64,000 bases of DNA from Planctomycetota bacterium (GCA_017993505.1 JAGOMP010000008.1:1-64000), one strand, 5' to 3'. Shown: positions 16,508 through 25,003, counted from the stretch's first letter. Notes: generated from the sequence alone by a model not told the origin. Translations and numbers: made by a program.

Positions 16508-17917
16508 ATGAAGAAGGTTTTTTTCTTGAATCCTCCATCGTATGAAGGTTTTGATGGGGGGGCTGGGAGTCGTTATCAAGCCAAAAGAGAGGTATTGTCA
16601 TTTTGGTATCCTACATGGCTTGCGCAAACAGCAGCACTTTGTCTAGGTAGTCGTCTTTTAGATGCACCTGTGGAAAATAAGTCAATAGAAGAGACGGTGA
16701 AGGAGATTCAGGGGTATGATTTGTTGGTGATTTATACAAGTACACCTGGTTTTGTAAATGATGCTCGTCTTGCTGTTCAAGTTCGTGAAGTGTATCCTGA
16801 AATTATGATTTGTATGGTAGGTCCGCATTGTACTGTGTTGCCTCAAGAGACTTTGGAAAATTGCCCTGCCTTAGATTTTGTGACTCGCAAAGAGTTTGAT
16901 TATACGATTGTGGAAGTTGCAGAAGGAAAGGCTTTTTCTGAGATTAAAGGAATTTCATATCGCCATGGTGAGGAGATTGTTCATAATCCTGATCGAGAGC
17001 CAATTGAGGATATGGATGCATTGCCCTCTGTCTTAGATGTGTATAAACGTGATTTGTTAATTGATAGGTATTTTATTGGATATTTGTTGCATCCATATTT
17101 ATCTGTTTATACAGGACGTGGTTGTCCTGCACGTTGTACGTTTTGTTTGTGGCCGCAAACAATTGGGGGACGTACGTATCGAACTCGCAGTGTCCAGAGT
17201 GTTGTTCAGGAGATGGCTCGTGCCAAGGAGATGTTTCCAGAGGTCAAGGAGTTTTTCTTTGATGATGATACATTTACTGCGAATTTTAAGAGAGCAGAGG
17301 AGATTGCACGTGGATTAAAGGATCTTGATATTACTTGGTCTTGTAGTTCTCGTGCTAATGTGCCTGAAGAAACATTAGCTGTGTTAAAGGATTGTGGTTT
17401 GCGTTGCATTATGGTAGGTGTGGAATCTGGTAATGATGAAATTTTGAAGAATATTAAGAAGGGAATTACCACAGACCAAATTCGAAAGTTTATGAAAGCC
17501 TGCCGTAAGTTGGGAATTGTGACGCATGCAACGTTTGCGATTGGACTTCCTGGGGAAACAAAGAAAACATTGGAAAAAACGATTCGTTTTGCTCAAGAAA
17601 TTGATCCAGATACAATACAGGTTTCGATTGCTACTCCCTATCCTGGCACGGAATTATACCAAGAGGCTTTAGAAAAAGGTTGGATGACAGAAGAAAATTT
17701 AGTTTCTGGCGAAGGGGTGCAACAAGCAACTTTGCAATATGAAGATTTTACTCGAGAAGAAATTTTTGATATGGTAGAGGTATTTTATCGTCGATATTAT
17801 TTTCGCTTTAAGCCTATCTGGCGAATTGTGAAAACAATGTTGAAGGATAAGGAAATGATGAAACGAAGGTTGCGAGAAGCCAGAGAGTTTTTTCAGTTTT
17901 TGAAGAAACGAAAGTAG
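16508..17917 (+). CDS. hpnJ: Hopanoid biosynthesis-associated radical SAM protein HpnJ
   Basis: From the ATG at 16508 the 469-residue product begins FFLNPPSYEGFDGGAGSRYQ, the characteristic HpnJ opening, followed by a B12-binding-like region and the radical-SAM cluster motif CPARCTFC (near residues 206-213). FFFDDDTFT, GLPGETKKTLE and PYPGTELY also match. HpnJ has been proposed to rearrange the hopanoid side chain toward cyclitol-ether forms. The open frame extends back to 16310, but the extra 66 residues are repeat-derived hydrophobic sequence and HpnJ does not normally have them. No other hpn genes or squalene-hopene cyclase are in the window. Family assignment is strong. Confidence 0.92.
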   Translation: MKKVFFLNPPSYEGFDGGAGSRYQAKREVLSFWYPTWLAQTAALCLGSRLLDAPVENKSIEETVKEIQGYDLLVIYTSTPGFVNDARLAVQVREVYPEIMICMVGPHCTVLPQETLENCPALDFVTRKEFDYTIVEVAEGKAFSEIKGISYRHGEEIVHNPDREPIEDMDALPSVLDVYKRDLLIDRYFIGYLLHPYLSVYTGRGCPARCTFCLWPQTIGGRTYRTRSVQSVVQEMARAKEMFPEVKEFFFDDDTFTANFKRAEEIARGLKDLDITWSCSSRANVPEETLAVLKDCGLRCIMVGVESGNDEILKNIKKGITTDQIRKFMKACRKLGIVTHATFAIGLPGETKKTLEKTIRFAQEIDPDTIQVSIATPYPGTELYQEALEKGWMTEENLVSGEGVQQATLQYEDFTREEIFDMVEVFYRRYYFRFKPIWRIVKTMLKDKEMMKRRLREAREFFQFLKKRK

Positions 17918-17928
17918 AGGAATGGAGG

Positions 17929-18087
17929 ATGAAACGAATTCCTTTTGGCGTTTTTCTTGTTTTATCTTGTCTTGCTATGTTGATTTTTGCATATTTACAG
18001 GATGAATTGGGGTTTTGGATTGCTGCTTTAGCAGTGTGTTTTGGTTTTGGAGAATGGTTAGCACGACGTAGAAAAAAGTTGCTGTGA
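17929..18087 (+). CDS. 52-residue membrane protein downstream of hpnJ
   Basis: A short frame starts with MKRIPFGVFLVLSCLAMLIF and ends in a basic tail ARRRKKLL. It has two hydrophobic segments (about 5-22 and 27-43) separated by QDELGF, giving a helical hairpin with Arg/Lys at both ends, as expected for a small inner-membrane protein. ATG at 17929 has GAGG at a good distance and lies 11 bases after the hpnJ stop, so co-translation with hpnJ is likely. No family recognised. Confidence 0.65.
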   Translation: MKRIPFGVFLVLSCLAMLIFAYLQDELGFWIAALAVCFGFGEWLARRRKKLL

Positions 18088-18120
18088 AAAGATTATTGTA
18101 TGTAGATTTTTTATGTATTT

Positions 18121-18241
18121 TGATAAGAATTGCATTGCTTGTATGATGAAATGTTTTATTTTGATAAGAATTGCATTGCTTGTATGATGAAATGTTTTAT
18201 TTTGATAAGAATTGCATTGCTTGTATGATGAAATGTTTTTA
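18121..18241. repeat. 41-bp tandem repeat, three copies
   Basis: TGATAAGAATTGCATTGCTT and the next 21 bases are repeated almost perfectly at 18121, 18162 and 18203, in the spacer before the SpoIIE-type phosphatase gene. Copies are directly adjacent with no spacers, so this is not a CRISPR. Confidence 0.9.
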
Positions 18242-18293
18242 TAATGCATACAAGAGATTATTCTTTTGTTTTTTTATTTGGAAAGGCTAGGAT

Positions 18294-20480
18294 ATGGAGC
18301 CAATAGAACAAAAAGCGTTAAATTTTTTAGTTGAGTTAACGCGCATTATCAGCAATATGCAGATGTATAATGATGTGCATCCTATTGTAAAATCAGGCGT
18401 GGAAAAGGCTCATGCTACTTTGACGGAAATTCTTAGAATGCAGCCTGTGCTTAATTTTGGTAAGGGTGAAGATGTTTTATTAATTCAAAATAAGCAAATT
18501 ACAGAGAAGAATCCATCAGCTAATCGTTTTGTACAAATGTTAGCTGAACGAAATATTGGCGGCGTTGTTATTCGCCAAGGTGTTACTTTAGCAGAAGTAG
18601 AACAATTTATCAAGTTAATGTCTACGAAAAGGGATTCTGTTTTAGTAAACGGTGCCATCAATCCTGATCTTTTAGCAGGACTTAATAAGATTTCTGTCAA
18701 TGAAATTAAGTATTTGATGGTAGGTGAGGATGAAGATTTAGAAAGTTTGACAGAAGCACGCAAGTTTTTTAATAATGTTTTCACTGAAGAATTTAAGGGT
18801 TTGAAGGGAACTGAAGCTTTAAGTAAATTAGGTATGATTATTCAAAAAATTATGCCTAAGTTGTCTGAGATGCATTTTGATAATGAGCAAGAAGAGCTGT
18901 GGGACTTTTTTGAAAAGTCGCTCACTATGTTTGGCGGCAATGGCATTCAAGAAACAAAGCAAGGTCTTTTAACTTCTGTAAAGTCTATGCCACCAGATGT
19001 CCAAAAGAAGATGTTTGGGCAAGTAATTCGATCGCCCCAGCAACTAGAAGTTGTTTTGAAGAAATTTTCTGATGATAAAAAAGCAGAAATTATTGCTCAA
19101 GAAGCAGCAAATAATAAAGATATGTCCAATGCTTTAAATACGTTGCTGAAGACAAAGGGCGAGATTGTCAAGGTTGTGGAAACTTTGATGAAAAAATTTG
19201 GCAGTGATGTAGACCAGTCTGAGGAATTTACGAAGATTTACCAGATGATTCAACAGGTTGAGGGTGGAGCAAAATTGCAGAAGCCTCGAGGAACGATCTG
19301 GATTGCAGAGCCTGATGAAGAACGTGCTAAAGAGTATGAAGATTTGTTTTTTAAGTTGAATTTTAAGATCCGTCAAATTCCTGATGGTGCTGAACTTTTA
19401 GAAGAAGCTCGTAAACTCCATGAGAAATCAAGAGACGAAGGATGCCCTGATTTGATTTTAATGGAATTGAAGTTGCCTAATAGATCTGGAATTGAAATTT
19501 TAGGTATATTTGATATAGAAAGAATCCGTATTCCTATTATTATTTGTACTACGCTGGTCAACGAAGAAAAGTCTTTTGAAGTCCAAATGTATTATAAGCA
19601 GAAGTTTTTGGTGAAAGATGAGAAGTTACCAGTTCGTGAGTTGATGGAAGCAGCTGATGAGTTTTGTCCAAGAGAAAAAGATGATGATATTGATCTTTCT
19701 TTGGAAGATGATGATGTAGCAGAACCTGAACTTTCTGAAGAAATGAAAGCAGAACTCAATAAAGCAAAAGAAATTCAACGTAATTTGATGCCAAAACAGT
19801 TTCCAGCTATGCCAGGCTATGAATTACAAGCGTTTTATCAACCATATGATCAAGTAGGCGGTGATTATTATGATGTAATTCCAATTGATAATGATCATGT
19901 TGGTATTTTAGTTGCAGACGTTTCTGGACACGGTATTTCAGGTGCTATGGTTATGGTTATGGTTCGTTCAGCAATTCATATGTATGCAAATTCTACTACT
20001 TCGCCTCGAGCGTTGCTAGAGAAGGTGAACCCACTGATTACACGTGATATTTTGCCAGGTTTGTTTGTGACTGTGTATTATGCAGTGTTGAATATGCCTC
20101 AACGTATATTGACTTGTTCGTGTGCAGGACATAACCCAGCTATTTTTTGGGATTATCAAACGAAGCAGTCAAGGTATACCCAAAAGGGTGGTATGCCATT
20201 AGGTATTCTTTCTGGTCCTGCTTTTACAGCTACGTTGAAGGAAGAAGTCATTCCAATGAAACGTGGCGACCGTATTATTCTGTACACAGATGGTATGGTA
20301 GAAACTATGGATCCCAATGGGGATGAGTTTTCTGAAGAACGTTTTATGGTAGAAGTAAACCGTTCTGCAGGACAACATTCTAGTGTCTGTGTCAAACACT
20401 TGGTTACATCTGTTATTCGGTTTCAAGACACAGCTCCACAACATGATGATTTGACGCTCATAACGCTTCGTAGTATATAG
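18294..20480 (+). CDS. SpoIIE/RsbU-type PP2C phosphatase with receiver-like domain
   Basis: The 728-residue protein has three parts. Residues 1-330 are helical with no clear family (starting LNFLVELTRIISNMQMY). About 340-460 resemble a receiver domain (GTIWIAEPDEERA, LILMELKLPNRSG), but the phosphoacceptor Asp is replaced by Glu (LMELK), so it is probably constitutive or non-phosphorylated. The C-terminal 240 residues are a SpoIIE phosphatase: AKEIQRNLMPKQFP, VGGDYYDV, VADVSGHGISGAM, SCAGHNPA, LYTDGMVE and DDLTLITL. Such enzymes dephosphorylate anti-sigma antagonists in partner switching; the GHKL protein at 6195-7553 is a possible partner type. AAAGG precedes the ATG. Confidence 0.9.
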   Translation: MEPIEQKALNFLVELTRIISNMQMYNDVHPIVKSGVEKAHATLTEILRMQPVLNFGKGEDVLLIQNKQITEKNPSANRFVQMLAERNIGGVVIRQGVTLAEVEQFIKLMSTKRDSVLVNGAINPDLLAGLNKISVNEIKYLMVGEDEDLESLTEARKFFNNVFTEEFKGLKGTEALSKLGMIIQKIMPKLSEMHFDNEQEELWDFFEKSLTMFGGNGIQETKQGLLTSVKSMPPDVQKKMFGQVIRSPQQLEVVLKKFSDDKKAEIIAQEAANNKDMSNALNTLLKTKGEIVKVVETLMKKFGSDVDQSEEFTKIYQMIQQVEGGAKLQKPRGTIWIAEPDEERAKEYEDLFFKLNFKIRQIPDGAELLEEARKLHEKSRDEGCPDLILMELKLPNRSGIEILGIFDIERIRIPIIICTTLVNEEKSFEVQMYYKQKFLVKDEKLPVRELMEAADEFCPREKDDDIDLSLEDDDVAEPELSEEMKAELNKAKEIQRNLMPKQFPAMPGYELQAFYQPYDQVGGDYYDVIPIDNDHVGILVADVSGHGISGAMVMVMVRSAIHMYANSTTSPRALLEKVNPLITRDILPGLFVTVYYAVLNMPQRILTCSCAGHNPAIFWDYQTKQSRYTQKGGMPLGILSGPAFTATLKEEVIPMKRGDRIILYTDGMVETMDPNGDEFSEERFMVEVNRSAGQHSSVCVKHLVTSVIRFQDTAPQHDDLTLITLRSI

Positions 20481-20490
20481 ATTGTTTATA

Positions 20491-20514
20491 AGCGAGTGAG
20501 TTTGGACACTCGCT
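20491..20514 (+). terminator. Hairpin between phosphatase and kinase genes
   Basis: AGCGAGTG/CACTCGCT (20491-20498 and 20507-20514) forms a perfect 8-bp stem followed only by TTCTAA. With the kinase start 20 bases later, it may weaken read-through or protect the upstream mRNA rather than stop transcription fully. Confidence 0.5.
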
Positions 20515-20533
20515 TTCTAATATGGAGTTCACA

Positions 20534-21799
20534 ATGGAGAAATTGGAAACATATCTTGGCACTTTGGCTGTGGAAAAAGGGTTTATTTCGCAGGAATGTT
20601 TAGCAGCTTGTATACAAAGAATGGATGAAGAATCATATGATAAACCAATTGATAATTTTTTAATGGAAAGAAAGCTTATCAATGAAGAACAATTACAAAA
20701 TCTGCAAATGAAACGAAAAATTAATCTACGAAAATTAGAAGAGCAGGCTTTATTAGAGTATCTTCAAAAGATGAAATTAGTTGATTCTAATTTATTAATG
20801 AGATTTACAGCAATTCAACGAAATGCCAGTCAACAGAAAACATATGTTCCTATATCCATGCTTCTTGTATCGCATGGATCTCTTACGCAAGATGAAATTG
20901 ATAAAATGTTGCAGTTACGAGAAGTTCAAAGATATGTACTAGAAGCAATTGGTAGAGATGATCTACGAAGGACTAGCATGATAGGGCGAGTTCTCGGTGG
21001 ATATGAAATTCAATCAAAAATTGCAGCGGGTGGCATGGGAGTTGTGTATAAAGCATTACAACTCGAACTTAATCGAATTGTTGCACTCAAAATTATCTTT
21101 GAAAAATTTGCAAGTACTCCAAGACATCTAAAACAGTTTTTTAGAGAGGCTAAACTTTCTGCAGATCTAAACCATCCTAATTTAGTTCATATTTTTGAAA
21201 TGGGCGATGAACAAGGGTTTTTCTACTATTCGATGGAATTAGTAGAAGGCACAAATTTTGGCGACTATATCAAAGAATATGAAGGAAATAAATTACCACA
21301 AGAAGAAGCTATGGATTACATGTTGCAAGCTGGGAGAGGTCTAGAACATATCCATAATCATGATATTATTCATAATGATATTAAGCCAGCGAATTTTATT
21401 ATACGAAGCGATAAAATTTTGAAAATTATGGACTTGGGATTGGCTCGTCAATCTTATATTCCACAAAAGAAGCGTGCCACTATGGGAACGCCATTTTATA
21501 TGGCACCAGAATTGATTTATAAGCCAGAAGAGGCAGACCATAGAGCAGATATTTATGCTATGGGAGTTTCTTATTATAAGATGCTAACAGGAGAACATCC
21601 TATTACAGGGGACAATGCCAAGGAGATTATTGAGAATATTACGCGTCAACGTCCAAAACCTATTCAGTTTTATACTCCTGAGATTAATCCAGAAATTAAC
21701 CGCGTTGTATTGAAAATGATTGAAAAGGATGTGAAGGAACGATATCAAAGTATGACAGATGTTATCAATGATTTAGATCGTATTCTTTTTATAGATTAA
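20534..21799 (+). CDS. Ser/Thr protein kinase, variant catalytic loop (HND, DLG)
   Basis: The start is placed at the second ATG (20534), which has GGAG 6 bases upstream; the first, at 20522, overlaps that site. The 421-residue protein has an MshEN-like helical N-terminus (LGTLAVEKGFISQECLAACI, then LVSHGSLTQDEIDKML). The kinase domain begins near residue 155 with AAGGMG and VALKII. The catalytic loop reads HNDIKPAN instead of HRD, and the metal motif DLG instead of DFG. The catalytic Asp, Lys and metal Asp are all kept, so activity is plausible; loss of the HRD Arg suggests no activation-loop phosphorylation. The phosphatase gene lies just upstream. Confidence 0.88.
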   Translation: MEKLETYLGTLAVEKGFISQECLAACIQRMDEESYDKPIDNFLMERKLINEEQLQNLQMKRKINLRKLEEQALLEYLQKMKLVDSNLLMRFTAIQRNASQQKTYVPISMLLVSHGSLTQDEIDKMLQLREVQRYVLEAIGRDDLRRTSMIGRVLGGYEIQSKIAAGGMGVVYKALQLELNRIVALKIIFEKFASTPRHLKQFFREAKLSADLNHPNLVHIFEMGDEQGFFYYSMELVEGTNFGDYIKEYEGNKLPQEEAMDYMLQAGRGLEHIHNHDIIHNDIKPANFIIRSDKILKIMDLGLARQSYIPQKKRATMGTPFYMAPELIYKPEEADHRADIYAMGVSYYKMLTGEHPITGDNAKEIIENITRQRPKPIQFYTPEINPEINRVVLKMIEKDVKERYQSMTDVINDLDRILFID

Positions 21800-21957
21800 T
21801 ATTATAAAGAATGTTACAAATAATTTGGTTGTATTCTCTTTGTAGAATCATATTATGAAGGGTGTTACAAATGATTTGGTTCATATTTTCTTTATAGAAT
21901 TATATTATTACAGATATTATAAATAATTTATATCATATTCTTTTTATAGAATCATAT
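21781..21957. repeat. 52-bp tandem repeat spanning the 3' end of the kinase gene
   Basis: Three imperfect copies plus a partial one start near 21781, 21832, 21884 and 21936, each opening with TATTCTTTTTATAGA or a variant. The first contains the last codons and stop of the kinase gene. Confidence 0.8.
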
Positions 21958-21989
21958 AAAAACAGTAGCTCTCAAAAGCTACTGTTTTT
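21958..21989. terminator. Bidirectional terminator between kinase and TolC-like genes
   Basis: AAAAACAGTAGCT and its complement AGCTACTGTTTTT form a 13-bp stem with a 6-base loop, with A and T tracts at the ends, between two convergent genes. Confidence 0.85.
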
Positions 21990-23661
21990 ATATTTTTCCT
22001 AATACTGTTCCTGTGGCAAAAGCAATGTCTACGAGTGATTTTTGGTATTCGATGATGGCATTGAGTTCTGCTGTTTTTGCATCAGAAAGGGATGTGAGAG
22101 CTTGTAGAAGATCGGTAGTGGTTATATGACCGTATTGATATTGAATTTGTTCCATTTTATATGTTTCTTCAGCATGTCGTAGTGCCATTTTATTAGATAG
22201 GATGCGTTGCCAGTTTTGTTCTAATGTGTCGATGGCATTGAGAATTTCTTCTTGGATAGCATCATAGAGTATTTTTTGATTTTCTTTTGTTTTTTGTTGT
22301 GCTAGGAGTGTGGCTTCGAGTCGTTTTGTAGCTGCTTTGTTTCCGAGAGGAATGTCTAGAGTGAGTCCTACAGCGAGTTCATTAAGTTCTGATTGGAATA
22401 TCTGACGGAGGGCTTTTCTAAAGGAGGGTTGTTTTTGACCTGTAGGAAAGTTATTTGTGGTAGCATCAGAACCTAGGGCAGAGTAGGAAAATTCTAGGTT
22501 TAAATTGGGAAGAGTGGCGTTTTTATTAATCAAGACATTTCGTTTGTCTATAAGTTGTTGGATCTCATTTTCAATGAGTTCCATTCTATTTTTTTGTGCG
22601 AGTTCTATAACGGTTTGTCGTTGGAATATGAGTCCTTCAAGATAAGGTGCTGTTTTAGGGATTAAGATTGTTTCTGAATTTAATGGAATATTAGGATGTA
22701 AGATGTATCTTTTTAAGGAACGTTCGATATGACGGCGTGATGTTTCAGCAATGATGATGGCTTCAAATTGACGGGCCACTCCTAGTTCAGCTCTCAATAT
22801 TTCTACTTTTGTTCTCACCCCTTCTTCCACCATTTTTTTTGCTGTTTCTACTTGTTGTTGTGCTAATTTGTATTTGTCTACTTGTATTTTTACTTGTTCG
22901 TAGGCTGCAACGTAGTCCCAATATGTTTTTTCTGTGTTTGCTAGTAGTTGAATAGTAGCAAGTTTTAGTCGAGCATCTGCTTGGTGGACTTGGAGTCCAG
23001 CGATGTCTATAGAAGCATGGTTAACTTCCCAACCAAAGTTTTTTAAGAGAGGTTGTTGTATGTTTAGGTGAATACCTAAGTCTTGGGATTTTTGTAGAAA
23101 GTAGTCATATCTTAGAGTGTTGTGGATCGGATCCATAATATAGTTACCAATGTGATTTCGAGAGAAACCGTAGGACATTCCGACACTTACGTCACCTCCT
23201 ATATGATTAGGAATGCGGATGGAGGGTCCAAAAGATGTCTGAGATTGGGAATTTCCCACTTCGTCTTCATTATATTTGAACTGGGTAGTGGCGGAGAGAA
23301 TGGATTCAAATTTCGCTTTTTCTGCTTGGTACGTTTTTTCAGCGATTTCTGGATTGATTTTTTCTACTTTTAAAGATAAGTTATTTTCTAGGGCGAGTTT
23401 TCTTGCATCTATTAAAGATAGATCGTAGGTAGGTAGAATTTTTTTATTATCTACGATTGTTTGTGCTTTTTGGAAAATTTCTTCTTTGTCTGGATTTTTA
23501 GAGAGTTCTTGGGAATTATCTATTTTTTCAGAAATTTTCATTGGTTCTAGGGTATCGATGGTATGTAGGCTTTTTCGTATTTCTTCGTAGTTTTCTAGGT
23601 TATAGGAACAGGAGGGAAGTAAGATAAAGAAACAAAGGATAGCACAAATACAGAGAAACAT
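21988..23661 (-). CDS. TolC-family outer membrane efflux lipoprotein
   Basis: The 557-residue protein starts with a lipoprotein-like signal (FFILLPSC) and continues as a TolC/OEP channel: DARKLALENNLSLKVEKINPEI, long heptad-type helices, QLLANTEKTYWDYVAAYEQV, and a second repeat with ATLPNLNLEFSY and YQYGHITTTDLLQAL. Such trimers form the outer-membrane exit of tripartite exporters. No membrane fusion protein or pump is adjacent. It lies 97 bases downstream of three RiPP precursor genes on the same strand, but a hairpin with a T run separates them. Export of the RiPP through it is a position-based idea. Confidence 0.88.
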   Translation of the reverse strand: MFLCICAILCFFILLPSCSYNLENYEEIRKSLHTIDTLEPMKISEKIDNSQELSKNPDKEEIFQKAQTIVDNKKILPTYDLSLIDARKLALENNLSLKVEKINPEIAEKTYQAEKAKFESILSATTQFKYNEDEVGNSQSQTSFGPSIRIPNHIGGDVSVGMSYGFSRNHIGNYIMDPIHNTLRYDYFLQKSQDLGIHLNIQQPLLKNFGWEVNHASIDIAGLQVHQADARLKLATIQLLANTEKTYWDYVAAYEQVKIQVDKYKLAQQQVETAKKMVEEGVRTKVEILRAELGVARQFEAIIIAETSRRHIERSLKRYILHPNIPLNSETILIPKTAPYLEGLIFQRQTVIELAQKNRMELIENEIQQLIDKRNVLINKNATLPNLNLEFSYSALGSDATTNNFPTGQKQPSFRKALRQIFQSELNELAVGLTLDIPLGNKAATKRLEATLLAQQKTKENQKILYDAIQEEILNAIDTLEQNWQRILSNKMALRHAEETYKMEQIQYQYGHITTTDLLQALTSLSDAKTAELNAIIEYQKSLVDIAFATGTVLGKI

Positions 23662-23696
23662 TTTCTAAAAATCCTTTAATGAATGTAATAAAGAAT

Positions 23697-23735
23697 AAAA
23701 AAAGCGTTTCCATGCCTTAATGGGGATGAAAACGC
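23697..23735 (-). terminator. Hairpin between RiPP precursors and the TolC-like gene
   Basis: Read on the minus strand, GCGTTT...AAACGC (+ strand 23704-23709 and 23730-23735) with partial inner pairing is followed by seven T. It probably ends most transcripts from the precursor genes. Confidence 0.5.
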
Positions 23736-23758
23736 ACATTTTTAATGATAAAAGAAAA

Positions 23759-24121
23759 TTAGCAACTACAGCAAGGTGTGCAACAACATGATCCTACGGA
23801 CCAACCACCTGCAACAGCTTCGAGTTGTTCTTCAGAAAGTTCACCACTGATGCCTTCTGGTGGATTTTCTGGATATACGAATTGGATTTTGCCGCTTTGT
23901 AGACCTTCGTTCCACATTTTTACTTGGCTTTCTGGAGTGCATTCTGGAGTGGCTTCTTCTTGGGGAGAAATAAGTTCTATAGTTGCATTTCCTGCATCAA
24001 GTCCAAATTCTTTTAATACTTCTGCGGGGTTATTCATAAAACGAGCTTTTAATTCAGCATCGCCCCATGTTTGGACAAGTAGGTTGCCATAAATCTGGAG
24101 AAATTTTTCTTCTGTTACCAT
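23759..24121 (-). CDS. NHLP-type RiPP precursor 3, core WSVGSCCCTPCCSC
   Basis: This 120-residue peptide has a long leader related to the nitrile hydratase alpha-subunit (NHLP family: EEKFLQIYGNLLVQTWGD, then NPAEVLKEFGLDAG). It ends in ELSEEQLEAVAGG, the double-Gly site cut by C39-type export peptidases. The predicted core is 14 residues with six Cys. ATG at 24121 has AAAGGA; the frame extends five codons further without support. Compared with its siblings it has Asn and Lys substitutions in the leader (FMNNPAEVLKEF) and Ile for Val later. It is the last of three near-identical tandem genes. No maturation enzyme is adjacent; the modification is unknown. Confidence 0.88.
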   Translation of the reverse strand: MVTEEKFLQIYGNLLVQTWGDAELKARFMNNPAEVLKEFGLDAGNATIELISPQEEATPECTPESQVKMWNEGLQSGKIQFVYPENPPEGISGELSEEQLEAVAGGWSVGSCCCTPCCSC

Positions 24122-24146
24122 ACAAATTCCTTTCATTCAAAGAAAA

Positions 24147-24512
24147 TTAGCAACAGCAGCAAGGTGTGCAGCAGCAAGAACCAACTTCCCAACCACCACC
24201 TGCTACAGCTTCGAGTTGTTCTTCAGAAAGTTCACCACTGATACCTTCTGGTGGATTTTCTGGATATACGAATTGAATTTTGCCGCTTTGTAGACCTTCG
24301 TTCCACATAGCTACTTGGCTTTCTGGAGTGCATTCTGGTGTGGCTTCGTCTTGGGGAGAAATAAGTTCTACAGTTGCATTTCCTGCGTCAAGTCCAAATT
24401 CTCTTAATACTTCTGCTGGATTAGCCATGAAACGAGCTTTTAATTCAGCATCGCCCCATGTTTGAACAAGTAAGTTGCCATAAATCTGGAGAAATTTTTG
24501 TTCTGTTATCAT
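24147..24512 (-). CDS. NHLP-type RiPP precursor 2, core GWEVGSCCCTPCCCC
   Basis: This 121-residue copy shares almost the whole leader with its neighbours, including the ELSEEQLEAVAGG cleavage motif, but has an extra Gly after it. The core has seven Cys (GSCCCTPCCCC), the most of the three, and Glu in place of Ser after Trp. AAAGGAGT precedes the ATG. The intergenic gaps of 25-26 bases share TTTCTTTGAATAAAAGGA-type sequence, so the array arose by tandem duplication of a unit of about 390 bp. Confidence 0.9.
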   Translation of the reverse strand: MITEQKFLQIYGNLLVQTWGDAELKARFMANPAEVLREFGLDAGNATVELISPQDEATPECTPESQVAMWNEGLQSGKIQFVYPENPPEGISGELSEEQLEAVAGGGWEVGSCCCTPCCCC

Positions 24513-24538
24513 GACGGACTCCTTTTATTCAAAGAAAA

Positions 24539-24901
24539 TTAGCAACAACAACAAGGAGAACAACTGCATGATCCAATGGACCAACCACCGGCAACAGCTT
24601 CGAGTTCTTCTTCTGTAAGTTCGCCACTCAAACCCTCTGGTGGGTTTTCTGGATAGATGAACTTGATGGTGCCAGTTTGTAGACCTTCATTCCACATTCT
24701 TACTTGGCTTTCTGGGGTGCATTCTTCGGTGATTTCTTCTAGGGGAGAATAAAGTTCTACAGTTGCATTTCCTGCATCAAGTCCAAATTCTCTTAATACT
24801 TCTGCTGGATTAGCCATAAAACGAGCTTTTAATTCAGCATCGCCCCATGTTTGGACAAGTAAGTTGCCATAAATTTGGAGAAATTTTTCTTCTGCTACCA
24901 T
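24539..24901 (-). CDS. NHLP-type RiPP precursor 1, core WSIGSCSCSPCCCC
   Basis: First gene of the array, 120 residues, with a near-perfect ribosome site (AAAGGAGG) that suggests high expression. The leader is the same NHLP type, but the middle differs (ELYSPLEEITEECTPESQ) and the cleavage motif reads ELTEEELEAVAGG. The core replaces two positions of the siblings by Ser (SCSCSPCCCC) and keeps six Cys. The shared pattern of the three cores is W-x-[VI]-G-S-C-x-C-x-P-C-C-x-C. NHLP leaders are known to guide thiazole-forming, lanthionine-forming and other enzymes; which applies here cannot be read. Confidence 0.9.
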   Translation of the reverse strand: MVAEEKFLQIYGNLLVQTWGDAELKARFMANPAEVLREFGLDAGNATVELYSPLEEITEECTPESQVRMWNEGLQTGTIKFIYPENPPEGLSGELTEEELEAVAGGWSIGSCSCSPCCCC

Positions 24902-24975
24902 AATTTGACCTCCTTTGTAAAATTTGGTAAGCTATATCATATATTATATTACAATAAATATATATAATTCATTCA

Positions 24976-25003
24976 ATTATATCATGAATTTTCATAAAAT
25001 CAA
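24976..25003 (-). promoter_or_regulatory. Candidate promoter of the RiPP precursor array
   Basis: On the minus strand TTGATT (+ 24998-25003) and TATAAT (+ 24976-24981) are 16 bases apart, giving a leader of about 70 bases before the first precursor. The region is very AT-rich, so chance matches are likely. Confidence 0.35.

Noticed and set aside
18121-18241. CRISPR array
   Set aside because: The 41-bp units are directly adjacent and carry no unique spacers, and no cas genes are in the window.
23778-24465. Open frames on the + strand opposite the RiPP precursor genes
   Set aside because: They are shadows of conserved precursor codons; the minus-strand genes have strong ribosome sites and a conserved family leader.
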